This document shows positions 29,688 to 37,918 of a stretch of 64,000 bases of DNA, piece by piece. Each line of letters opens with the position of its first letter. The stretch's first letter is position 1. The DNA lies in IMG/VR virus record IMGVR_UViG_3300036766_002289, positions 216,056 through 280,055 of that record; one strand, given 5' to 3'. The notes beneath the pieces were generated by a model. It had not been told where the DNA came from. It saw nothing but the letters and a program-made list of their open reading frames with translations, and searched no databases. Source of the DNA: a virus. The position numbers and the translations under genes were made by a program.

Positions 29688-30092
29688 ATGGGCTATTGTG
29701 CGTGGATTCAAAAGGCTGAGTTCAGCATTCTTTCGGAACGAATCCCAGAAGCTTTTGCTGCTGTAATGGCTTCTAAAGGCTGTTATCATTCTCCGAAGAA
29801 TGCTGTCAAAGATGTTAAACATTTTGAACATCTTCCGCTTTTGCTTCAGTTTACCGAGGCTGTCAAAGCCACATATGGTTTTGTGTTGACGCCTAATAAG
29901 TCTGGGGATATTGACAAGATTTCCCATGAATGGGAAAAGGTGCATGGTGATGAACTTTGGGAAGCACTTGCACCCTTCGTCAAAAGTGGTTCTTATATTC
30001 AATGGTGCGGTGAAGATGGTGAAAAATGGCGGAATGTATTCCAAGGTGGGAAAACCAAGCAAGTTAAGCCAGTTTTAACCTGGCCCGAGTGA
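29688..30092 (+). CDS. Uncharacterised protein
   Basis: 134 residues; SD GAAAGGCGG. Helical; it begins MGYCAWIQKAEFSILSERIP and includes WCGEDGEKWRNVFQGGKTKQ near the end. Boundary elements lie on both sides, so it may be a single-gene cassette. No family recognised. Confidence 0.72.
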   Translation: MGYCAWIQKAEFSILSERIPEAFAAVMASKGCYHSPKNAVKDVKHFEHLPLLLQFTEAVKATYGFVLTPNKSGDIDKISHEWEKVHGDELWEALAPFVKSGSYIQWCGEDGEKWRNVFQGGKTKQVKPVLTWPE

Positions 30093-30108
30093 TAGCTTAG
30101 TTGTACCT
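30093..30108 (+). repeat. Boundary element copy 7 (ends T)
   Basis: It starts directly after a TGA; its last base is the first base of the -35 hexamer of the promoter at 30108. Confidence 0.87.
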
Positions 30109-30135
30109 TTACAAATGTGGTTTTTGTGGTAGAAT
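30108..30135 (+). promoter_or_regulatory. Sigma70-type promoter TTTACA-16-TAGAAT
   Basis: TTTACA at 30108-30113 and TAGAAT at 30130-30135. SD AGGAGG (30141-30146) follows within a few bases of the expected start, so the leader is very short. It drives a single gene ended by a terminator. Confidence 0.75.
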
Positions 30136-30152
30136 ATAAAAGGAGGCTCATT

Positions 30153-30458
30153 GTGGATGATCTGTTGCAGTATCTTCGGAAGCGACGTGGCGGCAAGCGT
30201 ATGCGTGCTGGTGTTATGATTGCACGCAAGGTCAAGAAGAACAAGAAGGTTAAGGTTCTGATTGGCTGGAGTAAGTGTAAGCTTGCCGTCGATAAGTTTG
30301 ATGTTGTTCTTGGTAAGGAAATTGCTGAGGGTCGTATCTTTCAGAAGTTGCTTGGCAAGAGCAAGAGTAAGGTTCCGCATTCCATCAGGGATTCGGTCAA
30401 GGAATTCGTGGAGCGGGCCAAGCGTTACTTCAAGACTGAGAATGTCAAGGTTGCCTAA
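30153..30458 (+). CDS. Small, very basic protein in its own promoter-terminator unit
   Basis: 101 residues from GTG 30153, 6 bases after SD AGGAGG. About a third are Lys/Arg (LRKRRGGKRMRAGVMIARKV, then KKNKKVKVLIGW), suggesting nucleic-acid binding. Codon use is rich in AAG and GTT/GTC like the rII genes. It has its own sigma70 promoter and terminator, so probably a strongly expressed early gene. A histone-like or host-takeover role is possible but unproven. Confidence 0.76.
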   Translation: MDDLLQYLRKRRGGKRMRAGVMIARKVKKNKKVKVLIGWSKCKLAVDKFDVVLGKEIAEGRIFQKLLGKSKSKVPHSIRDSVKEFVERAKRYFKTENVKVA

Positions 30459-30464
30459 ATCAAG

Positions 30465-30499
30465 AGCCTTTGTGCATACGATATGCACAAAGGCTTTTC
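30465..30499 (+). terminator. Rho-independent terminator
   Basis: A 14-bp stem (30465-30478 with 30482-30495), loop CGA, then TTTTCTT. It ends the single-gene unit of the basic protein. The stem contains TGCACAAAGG, also in the hairpin at 54963. Confidence 0.9.
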
Positions 30500-30511
30500 T
30501 TGGATTGTTTT

Positions 30512-30808
30512 ATGAAAACATATCGTGAAGAAGTAATCGTTAAAAAGGTTGTTCAGGACACAATTTGTAATTGTTGTGGAAAACCTGCCGTCTTTCGAGA
30601 TAATAGTGATTATTGTAGTCTGCACTGGTATTGTGAAGTTAAAATTAATTGGCAAAATCATGGGTCGTTTCCTGGTCAACAATCAGGCGTGTCAGAGTAT
30701 GATATTTGTCAAACGTGTTTTACCGAAAAGGTAAAACCACTTTTTACACTGCCCCCAAATGCACGAGTATATGATTCCGATAGTAATTCCACTACGGTTA
30801 CACCTTAA
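30512..30808 (+). CDS. Zinc-finger protein
   Basis: 98 residues from ATG 30512, after the terminator. CNCCGKPA (about 20-27) and CSLHWYC, then CQTCFTEK (about 68-75), give a probable zinc site. SD is weak. Function unknown. Confidence 0.7.
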   Translation: MKTYREEVIVKKVVQDTICNCCGKPAVFRDNSDYCSLHWYCEVKINWQNHGSFPGQQSGVSEYDICQTCFTEKVKPLFTLPPNARVYDSDSNSTTVTP

Positions 30809-30819
30809 AGGAGTCTTAA

Positions 30820-31098
30820 ATGCCTGAAAGTATTTTGCATCGTGAAGTCTTTGTTTTCAATAAACATGACAATGGCGGCGAAAGTTTGTCGCTTGCCATT
30901 GAATACTTTGACAATGGGGATGCTGCTGCTGGTCTGCCAGATGGCATTATCATGAATCAAAAATTGTCTCTGCAAAGTTATTGTAATACTGCCTCTTTTG
31001 AGCTTGCAGGTGCCCAATTCACTCCTGAAAATCTGCGTGAACTCGCCAATGTTATGGAACGTGGACAGAATATTGCCCTTAGCAAGGTAAATCAATGA
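30820..31098 (+). CDS. Uncharacterised small protein
   Basis: 92 residues with SD AAAGGAG. Begins MPESILHREVFVFNKHDNGG; contains LPDGIIMNQKLSLQSYCN. ATGA overlap with the next gene. No family recognised. Confidence 0.72.
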   Translation: MPESILHREVFVFNKHDNGGESLSLAIEYFDNGDAAAGLPDGIIMNQKLSLQSYCNTASFELAGAQFTPENLRELANVMERGQNIALSKVNQ

Positions 31099-31304
31099 AC
31101 TACGAAGCCTTAAAACCATTTTTGGAAGCTGCGATTGAAGGCTACGTTGCGTCAGACCGTGGGCAATTTATGCCAAATAATCCATATGCTCAATTTGGGA
31201 TACAACCTGGGATGGAAGATAAGGCTTTAATGGGTGCGGCGTGGTTCTTTGGTTATTGGGAACGTGCTTACTGCCGTAACGGGGAAGAAGGAGTTTTCAA
31301 ATGA
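31095..31304 (+). CDS. Uncharacterised small protein
   Basis: 69 residues; MNYEALKPFLEAAIEGYVAS then FGIQPGMEDKALMGAAWFFG. ATGA overlaps on both sides. No family recognised. Confidence 0.7.
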   Translation: MNYEALKPFLEAAIEGYVASDRGQFMPNNPYAQFGIQPGMEDKALMGAAWFFGYWERAYCRNGEEGVFK

Positions 31305-31576
31305 TAGCATATACCATATTGCCGAAAGATAGTAATTTTACGGATGGTCTAGTTGATTTTTCTCTTAAACTCGGCATGATTTATCCTACTTTGAATCTTG
31401 CGATGCAAGAATTCATGACTGTTCCATATGCTGTTAAAGAGCATGTGGTTTTAGAATTTGAATTCACTAAGGATGAAGAACTCATTGCTGCCGTGAATTC
31501 AACCAATATGGGAAGTCATATGCATAAATTCCATGTTAAATGGCTGGCTGTTTATGATAGGAAGAAATTGTCATGA
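31301..31576 (+). CDS. Uncharacterised small protein
   Basis: 91 residues, mixed strand and helix (VVLEFEFTKDEELIAAVNS, then HMHKFHVKWLAVYDRKK). ATGA overlaps on both sides. No family recognised. Confidence 0.7.
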   Translation: MIAYTILPKDSNFTDGLVDFSLKLGMIYPTLNLAMQEFMTVPYAVKEHVVLEFEFTKDEELIAAVNSTNMGSHMHKFHVKWLAVYDRKKLS

Positions 31577-31788
31577 ATGACTGGACTTATGATGAAGTTG
31601 CCGATACCTGGCTATATGGCACAGAAAACTGTGGCTGTGGCGTCTTTAATGACGGCAACGGTTGGGAAGGCAATGTTGTTATCAGTAGTGAACATATGAT
31701 TTTAGGCATCGGTCCCCTGCCCACCAAAGAACAAACAATGGAAGAGTGTATTAAACAATTGAATAAACTAAAGGAGGATTTATGCTGA
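31573..31788 (+). CDS. Uncharacterised small protein
   Basis: 71 residues, Trp/Gly/Cys-rich N-terminal half (TWLYGTENCGCGVFNDGNGW), helical C-terminus. 7-base overlap with the following membrane-protein gene, whose SD AAAGGAGG lies inside this gene. Confidence 0.7.
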   Translation: MNDWTYDEVADTWLYGTENCGCGVFNDGNGWEGNVVISSEHMILGIGPLPTKEQTMEECIKQLNKLKEDLC

Positions 31789-32063
31789 GTTTAGTTAACC
31801 TAATCCTTATTCCGTTCCTTATGCTTTATGAAGGGTGGGTTATCCACCTTATGTGGGGTTGGTTTGTCACTTATACTTTCGGTGTAATCCAACCTAATGT
31901 CTTGACCTGCGTTGGGTTAAGTGCGCTTAATTCACTATTATTTCCATCTGCAATTCCATCAACCGATACTTCCCCAGAGAAGGCTTTTGACGCCATTTTA
32001 GGTATTTTTGCAAAAGTTACGGTCGTCTTGGTTACTGGATTTGTCTTGCATTTCTTTATTTAA
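31782..32063 (+). CDS. Membrane protein with three hydrophobic segments
   Basis: 93 residues; hydrophobic stretches at about 2-14, 20-50 and 71-92 with excellent SD. Probably inner-membrane. No family recognised. Confidence 0.72.
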   Translation: MLSLVNLILIPFLMLYEGWVIHLMWGWFVTYTFGVIQPNVLTCVGLSALNSLLFPSAIPSTDTSPEKAFDAILGIFAKVTVVLVTGFVLHFFI

Positions 32064-32072
32064 GGGGATGTA

Positions 32073-32318
32073 ATGACTGACGAACAAATTGATTTCTTGT
32101 ACAAAGTTCTGAGTCTAACCAAGATGAAGGTATTTCTCAGGGATGATGGCGTGTTTATCCCCGTTACTGCCATTTCCATGAATTTCGTGGATAAGGATTC
32201 AGAGTTTGCCGAACCAGTTGCATGGTTGGGTGGTCTACCTGGCTCGGGCCGTTGTGCTGCATTAAGTTGTGTTGAGCCTAGTGATTTCCAAATTATGAGT
32301 AGTGGGGAGTGTTTCTAA
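32073..32318 (+). CDS. Uncharacterised small protein
   Basis: 81 residues; SD AAGGGGA. Begins MTDEQIDFLYKVLSL, ends with CAALSCVEPSDFQIM. TAATG overlap with the next gene. No family recognised. Confidence 0.7.
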   Translation: MTDEQIDFLYKVLSLTKMKVFLRDDGVFIPVTAISMNFVDKDSEFAEPVAWLGGLPGSGRCAALSCVEPSDFQIMSSGECF

Positions 32319-33277
32319 TGGGACTTAGTAACGAAGAACGCTATAACAAAATCATTTATAGCATCAATAATATCGTTGAACTTTCAGATTCCTTAAGCCA
32401 AGATACAGCTAAGCTTAAGAAGCTTGCTGGAAGTCTTTGGTATGCTTTCCTGAAAAAGGATTCCAACGGGGCATTCTGGATTTTTGGGTCTGAACTTTCT
32501 AATGACTATATGCCAGCAGGTTCCCTTGTTGGGGCAGCTTTTGAGGCCCATAAGCCACATAAAGAGGCTTTTGAAGCCGACAGTGAAGAAGACACGTATT
32601 ACGATCATTATAAGGTTTTGAAGCACTTTGTTGATATTGAACAATTACTTGATAAGGAAAAGCGTGCAGTATTGCTGATTCATCTTCATACGCAGAATAT
32701 CGCGTATGCCCTATGTCGATATAAAGATGAATTCATGGATAGGTTTGAAGACCTGAATTTTCTCATTAGAACCATGCAGGGTGAATGCTTCAATTTAATG
32801 AAGGAAGACAATGATTATGTTCATGCCTGGATGCTGCATAATCTCTGCGATAAAGTCTACACCATGAAGGAAGATGATATCGTAAATCAATGGTGGACCA
32901 ATGATTGTAATTCCCACGATATCCGTATCCATCATGATAAGTTTGATGAAGTGTTCAATCTTTTCAAGAAGTATCAGTTTCGCACGTTGACAGTGCAAGA
33001 CCGTATTGACATAACTCTTGTCTTAATGGGTGCAAAATATGGTGAGTTTGAACACCAACACAAGAAGTTCGTTGAAACGGTAAATGCTTACAATGAAAAG
33101 CATGTCTCTCGCGGAGAAGACTCCGTTCCATTGGTTAATGTCCAAGCCATTGAAGATGCTTTCAAGGCTGGCAAGGAAGCAAAGGCTAAGAAATTGGATG
33201 AGCCTTATGAGCGTGAATGTAGTTTCACTCATAACTATGTTAATCGTAAGGGCGAAGTGGAGAATTACTTTGAATAA
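32318..33277 (+). CDS. Uncharacterised 319-residue helical protein
   Basis: ATG 32318 sits in a TAATG overlap; an upstream GTG at 32309 is also in frame. Mainly helical and acidic. Segments include VLLIHLHTQNIAYALCRYKD (about 125-144) and DNDYVHAWMLHNLCDKVYTM. The C-terminal 40 residues are Lys/Glu-rich. No recognisable catalytic motif. Codon bias towards AAG and GAA, as in the longer genes here. Confidence 0.76.
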   Translation: MGLSNEERYNKIIYSINNIVELSDSLSQDTAKLKKLAGSLWYAFLKKDSNGAFWIFGSELSNDYMPAGSLVGAAFEAHKPHKEAFEADSEEDTYYDHYKVLKHFVDIEQLLDKEKRAVLLIHLHTQNIAYALCRYKDEFMDRFEDLNFLIRTMQGECFNLMKEDNDYVHAWMLHNLCDKVYTMKEDDIVNQWWTNDCNSHDIRIHHDKFDEVFNLFKKYQFRTLTVQDRIDITLVLMGAKYGEFEHQHKKFVETVNAYNEKHVSRGEDSVPLVNVQAIEDAFKAGKEAKAKKLDEPYERECSFTHNYVNRKGEVENYFE

Positions 33278-33443
33278 GTTACCAGCACAATTTGCTCATA
33301 TTGGAGATGAAGCTGAATTTCAACAAACATTGATGAGCAATGCCGTTGTAATTTATGAATCGGTCAAGGAAAATCCAGGCATTAAACTCCTTGATGGGAC
33401 GGATCATCTTACAGCTTTAACCTTCAGGCGGCTGGTCTATTAG
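33270..33443 (+). pseudogene. 5' part of a frameshifted gene
   Basis: From TTG 33270 (8-base overlap with the previous gene): LNKLPAQFAHIGDEAEFQQT, ending DHLTALTFRRLVY. After LTAL the -1 frame continues with protein-like sequence for another 115 residues (33419-33766). The shift is near CTTTAACC at 33415-33422, which resembles but does not match a canonical slippery heptamer. Confidence 0.58.
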
Positions 33444-33766
33444 AGGAAAAAGATAGTAAATGGTCCGTTACAGGCAGGGACGCTTTGCAAGTTGCCTATC
33501 CTAAAATTATGCCAATCCAAGGTGGTTTATACCATATTTGGTCACGCAACTTTAATTTAGGCGTTTTTAGGAAAGGTAGATTCATAGGCATTCGTGAAAA
33601 GTTTGGTAGTATGCGTTTGGATTGTGAGCATAATTTTAATGTAAAGGAATTTCTTGAGCAATGTCCCACAGAAGTTCTAGAAAGCGCTCAATTCAATCTT
33701 GAGAACATAGCTTTATTTAATTGGTTGTCGCAGAAAGTAATTCAATATGGGAGCAAAATCCAATAA
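33419..33766 (+). pseudogene. 3' part of the frameshifted gene
   Basis: NLQAAGLLEEKDSKWSVTGR (from 33419) looks like the wing of a winged-helix domain, and follows naturally from LTAL in the upstream frame. The remainder (MPIQGGLYHIWSRNFNLG and FIGIREKFGSMRLDCEHNF) resembles the fold of a small conserved phage domain. No good start codon or SD exists for an independent gene (a TTG at 33485 is possible). Ends inside the PcfJ-like gene start. Confidence 0.6.
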
Positions 33767-35099
33767 GATGAAGAAAAAGGAACTTCAAGAAAAGAAGTTC
33801 CGTTTAGAACAACAACAGGTGGTTCCACCCCCACCTGTTGTTCATGTTTTTAAGACCAAAGTGCGTAATATCGCAAAAGCAATTGAAGAGATTTTTGCTG
33901 GCACGACTAAATTTGAGTATGGAGAGCAAAAACTACGTAATATTGCAAATGCTGTTTCATATGGGACTGGTCTTAAAAGAATTCTATTACACTTCCATGC
34001 CCAAAAAGTTGAATTTGCTGAAAAAGCGATTACTCTGGGGGCTGTTAATGCTGAAAAAATATCATTAAATGCATTAGCCAGTTTATCCAAACATTTGGGC
34101 CAAGCCATTCGTCCAATCGAAGACTGGAAATCCCCTAGCCACAATACCCATCGCTGTATTTCTAGTTTTGCACGGCATCTATATTGCAAATATCATGTTC
34201 CAGCATTCATGGATTATGCATGGTATGGACTTGACAGTATCAGCGATTTACACCGTTCTTGGTTTATCCACATTGGACAAGGCCAAAATATCAGAACCGC
34301 ACCAAGTCTTCCTGTCCCATTGACCAAAAGAGAAGCTCATTTCTTTCTACAATCACCCAAGGACTTTAGCCCACTGGAAGCCATTCGTTATGGTCAAATT
34401 GCCAATATGGGTGGTAATGAATCCTTTGTTCGGCAGATTCTTAAGACTAGAATCTCTACTGATTTCAATAAAGATCGTGCTGCATTCTGGCAAAGTATAT
34501 TCGTTTGGCTTATGGCCAATCCTATGTTAGATACCTGTCATTATGCACCCATTCTTGACTATATTCATAACCAAAAGTATGTTGGTTATAGACTTAATGA
34601 CGAAGGGTTTATGATTGCACGTCAACCTAATTTTAGCATGAAAGGTCGTGATCCTGAAGCATTACTCCGTCAAGTAGAAATTTGGCATCGACAAACGGGT
34701 AAGGAAGGCCGTACTAATATTCCTAGCTGGTCTTCATGTGGACTTAAGGGCCTCTATCATAAGTCTGGTAAGGGCGGATTTGAGACTCTTCATACAATTC
34801 GTGAGATTTGTACTCAAAAGGAATTGGGCGAAGAAGGTCGTAAAATGCACCATTGCGTTGGCTCATACGCTGGAAGTTGTGCCCGTGGGGATATCTCTAT
34901 TTGGACTTATGAAGTCATGGACTCCGAAGGAACTAATAAGAAACTAACCTTAGAAGTAGATTGCCACAACAAATCATTGCCAAAGGTATTACGTCAAGCT
35001 CGTGGTAAATATAATGCAATGCCTACATCTAGTGATATGCACTTTGTCAATGTTTGGGTAAAAGAAGCTGGCTTAACTGTTTCCAAATACTTAATCTAA
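33747..35099 (+). CDS. PcfJ-like protein
   Basis: 450 residues. The C-terminal third has the PcfJ-family signature: LHTIREICTQKELGEEGRKM leading to MHHCVGSYAGSC (about 366-377), then GDISIWTYEV and LRQARGKYNA-type strands. PcfJ-like proteins occur on plasmids and phages; the function is not established. The N-terminal 40 residues are charged and contain QQQVVPPPPVV, encoded by a 12-bp inverted repeat. ATG 33747 is used; ATG 33768 (2 bases after the upstream stop) is a plausible alternative. It meets the minus-strand glycosyltransferase gene tail to tail with a 4-base overlap. Confidence 0.82.
   Translation: MGAKSNKMKKKELQEKKFRLEQQQVVPPPPVVHVFKTKVRNIAKAIEEIFAGTTKFEYGEQKLRNIANAVSYGTGLKRILLHFHAQKVEFAEKAITLGAVNAEKISLNALASLSKHLGQAIRPIEDWKSPSHNTHRCISSFARHLYCKYHVPAFMDYAWYGLDSISDLHRSWFIHIGQGQNIRTAPSLPVPLTKREAHFFLQSPKDFSPLEAIRYGQIANMGGNESFVRQILKTRISTDFNKDRAAFWQSIFVWLMANPMLDTCHYAPILDYIHNQKYVGYRLNDEGFMIARQPNFSMKGRDPEALLRQVEIWHRQTGKEGRTNIPSWSSCGLKGLYHKSGKGGFETLHTIREICTQKELGEEGRKMHHCVGSYAGSCARGDISIWTYEVMDSEGTNKKLTLEVDCHNKSLPKVLRQARGKYNAMPTSSDMHFVNVWVKEAGLTVSKYLI
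33811..33842 (+). repeat. 12-bp inverted repeat in the PcfJ-like gene start
   Basis: AACAACAGGTGG (33811-33822) and CCACCTGTTGTT (33831-33842) with an 8-nt loop. A smaller AACTTC/GAAGTT hairpin lies just upstream (33781-33799). Could regulate translation or be a protein-binding site. Confidence 0.7.
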
Positions 35100-36052
35100 A
35101 TAGTACCCAAATCCTTGACGTTTTGAGTGATATCAAATATGAATTGATTTGCCCTCTGCAAAGTTGCTGCTTGTTGTTCTGCCGCACTTGCAAGTAAAGA
35201 CAAAGTTGATAATTCCTTGATTTTATACTTAATAGGCTCGTCATTCAGTATAGGAGAATAAGTTAGCCCTAAGTCTTTGCCCCGCATGTAGACTTCTCTG
35301 ACAGCATTCATGGCTTGTTCTTCCGTTATGTCGTCCTTAAGCAGATCAAACAAGTTTTTCCAGTGATGTTCAGTAGGAATTTTACCATTTTGTAATTTAC
35401 CAGATTTATGCAGGGGATTGGCCAACTTAGAAAGCCAGTTTATAAGGATTTTTTTCTTTATTTGTTCTAGACTTCTAGCAGGAAAATGTGCTAAATGAAC
35501 CGATGATATAAGTCCATATGGTGCAGGAATCATGTTTTCATAGTATATCTCATGACCGCCTAAAGGAACGTGACTGCTAGGGTTTGTATATATCTTGTTT
35601 GGCACCAAGGCTTTATGTTGATTGGAGTCTATTGGAGTTAATTTATATTTGATCCGTTTAAGGACGTTTAGTTCCTTTTTATCATCGGAGTTTTGTGGTA
35701 GATAATTGTGCCAGTTTATAAGGGAAACTTTGTCAGTCGGCAGATTAATTAAGCTATCTTTGAAGTTGTCTGATATCAGGAATTCGTCAGCATCTATGAA
35801 TGTGATGAAGTCAGCATCGACGTGTCGGATGAAATCATTGAATACTTCAGCTTGTATGTGGCGTGATGATGAATTAGTGGAGATTTCTAGGTTATGGCCT
35901 TCTTGCTTTAATTGATGTAATATTTCTAGGGTATTATCTTGACTTAGATGGTCTACGATGTAGAGTTTGTCTAGGAATTTTAGATTATGTCTTATGAAGA
36001 TTTCAATAATATCGGATTCGTTTTTAACTACGGATATTCCTACGCATTTCAT
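35096..36052 (-). CDS. Family 2-like glycosyltransferase
   Basis: 318 residues read from 36052; SD AAGGAGG lies 4 bases before the ATG, unlike the other minus-strand genes. The N-terminus MKCVGISVVKNESDIIEIFI is the typical GT-A nucleotide-binding start with the KNE motif, and FIDADEFL (about 85-92) supplies the DxD metal site. This subgroup (Glyco_tranf_2_4) transfers sugars from nucleotide donors. The C-terminal HLAHFPARS-type segment fits the family. In a phage it could modify host surface glycan, virion or DNA; target unknown. It is downstream of two virion-type genes on the same strand. Confidence 0.8.
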   Translation of the reverse strand: MKCVGISVVKNESDIIEIFIRHNLKFLDKLYIVDHLSQDNTLEILHQLKQEGHNLEISTNSSSRHIQAEVFNDFIRHVDADFITFIDADEFLISDNFKDSLINLPTDKVSLINWHNYLPQNSDDKKELNVLKRIKYKLTPIDSNQHKALVPNKIYTNPSSHVPLGGHEIYYENMIPAPYGLISSVHLAHFPARSLEQIKKKILINWLSKLANPLHKSGKLQNGKIPTEHHWKNLFDLLKDDITEEQAMNAVREVYMRGKDLGLTYSPILNDEPIKYKIKELSTLSLLASAAEQQAATLQRANQFIFDITQNVKDLGTI

Positions 36053-36075
36053 TCGCCTCCTTGCGACAATTTTGT

Positions 36076-37113
36076 TTAACTAAAACATGGCAAACCGAGT
36101 GAGAATATCATGTCTAAAGTCGTGTCTACACCATTACCAGCAAAAGCTAATTTTGTTATGGGTAGATTTTTCAATACTTGTATGGAACCGCCTTTTAGTA
36201 TTAATATTGCGGTTGGTGAGTCATTAATTTGTATACTTGCATCCTGAACACCTGTATTACTAATTTGAACAAAATTAGAAACGCAAGTATTGATAAAGTT
36301 AGTATCAAATGTGTCTGCACCTAAGACTGTATATCCAGTAAGTGCATAAGGGGACTTGGTTTCCTCGACAATATCAATGAATCTTGTTTCGACTGGTTCT
36401 GTAAACCTGTCCCAATAGTCGCAATCTTGGAAGAGAAAGCCATCAGCGGTTTCACGATAAAGAAGGTTCTTTCCAGTATTTAACATGGTCCTTTGTTTAC
36501 TAGGCTGCATTGGTTCGCCAGTTAATGGATTAAGGTCTAAATAACCCTGCTGAGTAGGATAATTCAAAAGCACTTTGAATAGTTTGCAAAGTATATTTGG
36601 AGTCGGTGCCTGATAATAAACCGTGATCTTGACTGTATCTACATTAATAAGAGGAGATTGTGCGACTGTAACACGTCTTGCTTGTGGTGTAAAACTAAAG
36701 TTAGGATCGTTTACGTCGGCAGGAGCTAGAGCTAACCCCCATAGTTCATTAGGTCCGCCATAGGTTGATATTCCGAATGTGGTTGGCCATTTGATAGTAA
36801 AGTCAGATAAGTCGTCACCACCTATAGTAATTAGATTATCACCTACTTGATTAGGGAGGGTAGACTTCTTTCTAACGTCTACTTGAATACCAACGATGGT
36901 GGCGGTGTCAGGGATGGTAAATCCACAATTACTAGCAATCAATAAATCGGTTTGGGTATGTCCAGTTCCACCTATAGTAAATGCACAAGATGCCCCAACA
37001 TTATCTTGTGCGTTAAGGTTTGCGGGATTGGCCCAGAAGCCACCTCTTGAAGCACCATTTATAATAATAGTAGTACCCATAGAAGGGTAGGCAATTTGTG
37101 AGAGCGTTGTCAT
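36076..37113 (-). CDS. Tail/virion surface protein
   Basis: 345 residues. Low charge, Asn/Thr/Gly-rich. Residues 60-165 (DTATIVGIQVDVRKKST, NELWGLALAPADVNDPNF, VDTVKITVYY) match a beta-sandwich module that I recall in phage tail and decoration proteins. A late-type TAAATATATG abuts the ATG and there is no SD. It is between a small head-type gene and the glycosyltransferase, all minus strand, forming a short late operon. The exact virion part is not known. Confidence 0.75.
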   Translation of the reverse strand: MTTLSQIAYPSMGTTIIINGASRGGFWANPANLNAQDNVGASCAFTIGGTGHTQTDLLIASNCGFTIPDTATIVGIQVDVRKKSTLPNQVGDNLITIGGDDLSDFTIKWPTTFGISTYGGPNELWGLALAPADVNDPNFSFTPQARRVTVAQSPLINVDTVKITVYYQAPTPNILCKLFKVLLNYPTQQGYLDLNPLTGEPMQPSKQRTMLNTGKNLLYRETADGFLFQDCDYWDRFTEPVETRFIDIVEETKSPYALTGYTVLGADTFDTNFINTCVSNFVQISNTGVQDASIQINDSPTAILILKGGSIQVLKNLPITKLAFAGNGVDTTLDMIFSLGLPCFS

Positions 37114-37124
37114 GCATATATTTA
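37114..37124 (-). promoter_or_regulatory. Late-type AT element before tail protein gene
   Basis: On the minus strand CTAAATATATGC directly precedes the ATG. It resembles CTAAATA/TATAAATA late boxes of T4-like phages but lies unusually close to the start codon. Confidence 0.42.
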
Positions 37125-37141
37125 GATGTGTTGCTTAAAAA

Positions 37142-37507
37142 TTATTGTTGATAACGTTTCCAGCCTGGTTGATTACCGTATTGACCGAAAGCAAATGGAG
37201 CATTTTGGACATGTCCTGGGTTGCGTTCTGGACTCATTGCTCGCTTCCAACCTGCTATTTGTCTGGCAGCTGGCCGTTCTTGATTGTAAGTCTGGAGAGC
37301 ATTAGCTAACGTAACTCCTTTAGCTTGTTTGAGTTGCGCAGCATATTTTCTGACTTCGGGGTTTTGGTCATAAAGGTCTTTGAGTTCTTGGGGTAATTGC
37401 CAATATTCGTCGTCGTAATTTACTTTACTAAGATAATTGCCGACGCCCCTAATCATGTTTCCTAAGCCTTCATTTATGCAAAATTCTTTGAAACTGTCCA
37501 TGAGCAT
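37142..37507 (-). CDS. Small head-type protein with capsid-targeting-like N-terminus
   Basis: 121 residues (MLMDSFKEFCINEGLGNMI). If translation starts at the second ATG (37501), the protein begins MDSFKEFCINEG, close in style to T4 capsid-targeting peptides (e.g. MKTYQEFIAE), which direct internal proteins into the prohead and are cut after Glu by the gp21 protease. The rest is helical then Gln/Asn/Arg-rich and basic, as in internal head proteins. No SD; a CATATATATGC palindrome abuts the start. Function is inferred from the N-terminus and context only. Confidence 0.7.
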   Translation of the reverse strand: MLMDSFKEFCINEGLGNMIRGVGNYLSKVNYDDEYWQLPQELKDLYDQNPEVRKYAAQLKQAKGVTLANALQTYNQERPAARQIAGWKRAMSPERNPGHVQNAPFAFGQYGNQPGWKRYQQ

Positions 37508-37517
37508 ATATATGCGG
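37508..37517 (-). promoter_or_regulatory. Late-type CATATATATGC element
   Basis: Minus-strand GCATATATATGCTCATG overlaps the first ATG of the head-type gene. The matching arrangement at 49326 reads CATATATAACTCATG, so the two share CATATATA-N2-CTCATG. Confidence 0.5.
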
Positions 37518-37526
37518 GAAATCAGG

Positions 37527-37555
37527 TTTACAAACAGCTATTTTTGTAGTATGAT
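37527..37555 (+). promoter_or_regulatory. Sigma70-type promoter TTTACA-17-TATGAT
   Basis: TTTACA at 37527-37532 and TATGAT at 37550-37555 with TGTAG before the -10. It fires rightward, away from the minus-strand late genes, and drives the gene at 37580; SD AAAGGAG in the leader. Confidence 0.82.
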
Positions 37556-37579
37556 AGACTGTCATCTAAAGGAGATAAA

Positions 37580-37918
37580 ATGGACCGAGAAATTTACGAA
37601 CGTGATTTGAAGCGACGCCAGTATGAACACCTTAAAAATGTAAAAAGGAATGTGCGGGAATGGCAACCTTGTGCGCATAACAGTTGCTCTGAATGTCACG
37701 GCACTGGCGTTAAAGCAAATGGAAGTGCATGTATTCACATGCTACATTGCAGTTGTCCTAAATGTTCACCATGTATGCTTTCGATGGGAACACAATTAAA
37801 ACAGGTTGAAGAAGACTTTAACAATTATAGCAATTATATTTCTAGGCGAGGACCAAATGAAACCACACTACGCCATCAAGGAACACCAGCCACCTTTTCA
37901 AGCATTTTGGAACGGTAA
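37580..37918 (+). CDS. Cys-rich protein with DnaJ-like motif
   Basis: 112 residues, first gene after the promoter. Basic N-terminal helix (MDREIYERDLKRRQYEHLKN), then CSECHGTGVKANGSAC and CSCPKCSPC (about 36-72), a C-x2-C-x-G-x-G unit plus another zinc site. It overlaps the next gene by 62 bases, unusually long, so its C-terminal 20 residues may be non-essential or the frame disturbed. Confidence 0.68.
   Translation: MDREIYERDLKRRQYEHLKNVKRNVREWQPCAHNSCSECHGTGVKANGSACIHMLHCSCPKCSPCMLSMGTQLKQVEEDFNNYSNYISRRGPNETTLRHQGTPATFSSILER

Noticed and set aside
29358-30062. A 234-codon minus-strand frame across the HD hydrolase and the next gene
   Set aside because: It crosses two well-supported plus-strand genes and a boundary element and has no ribosome-binding site.
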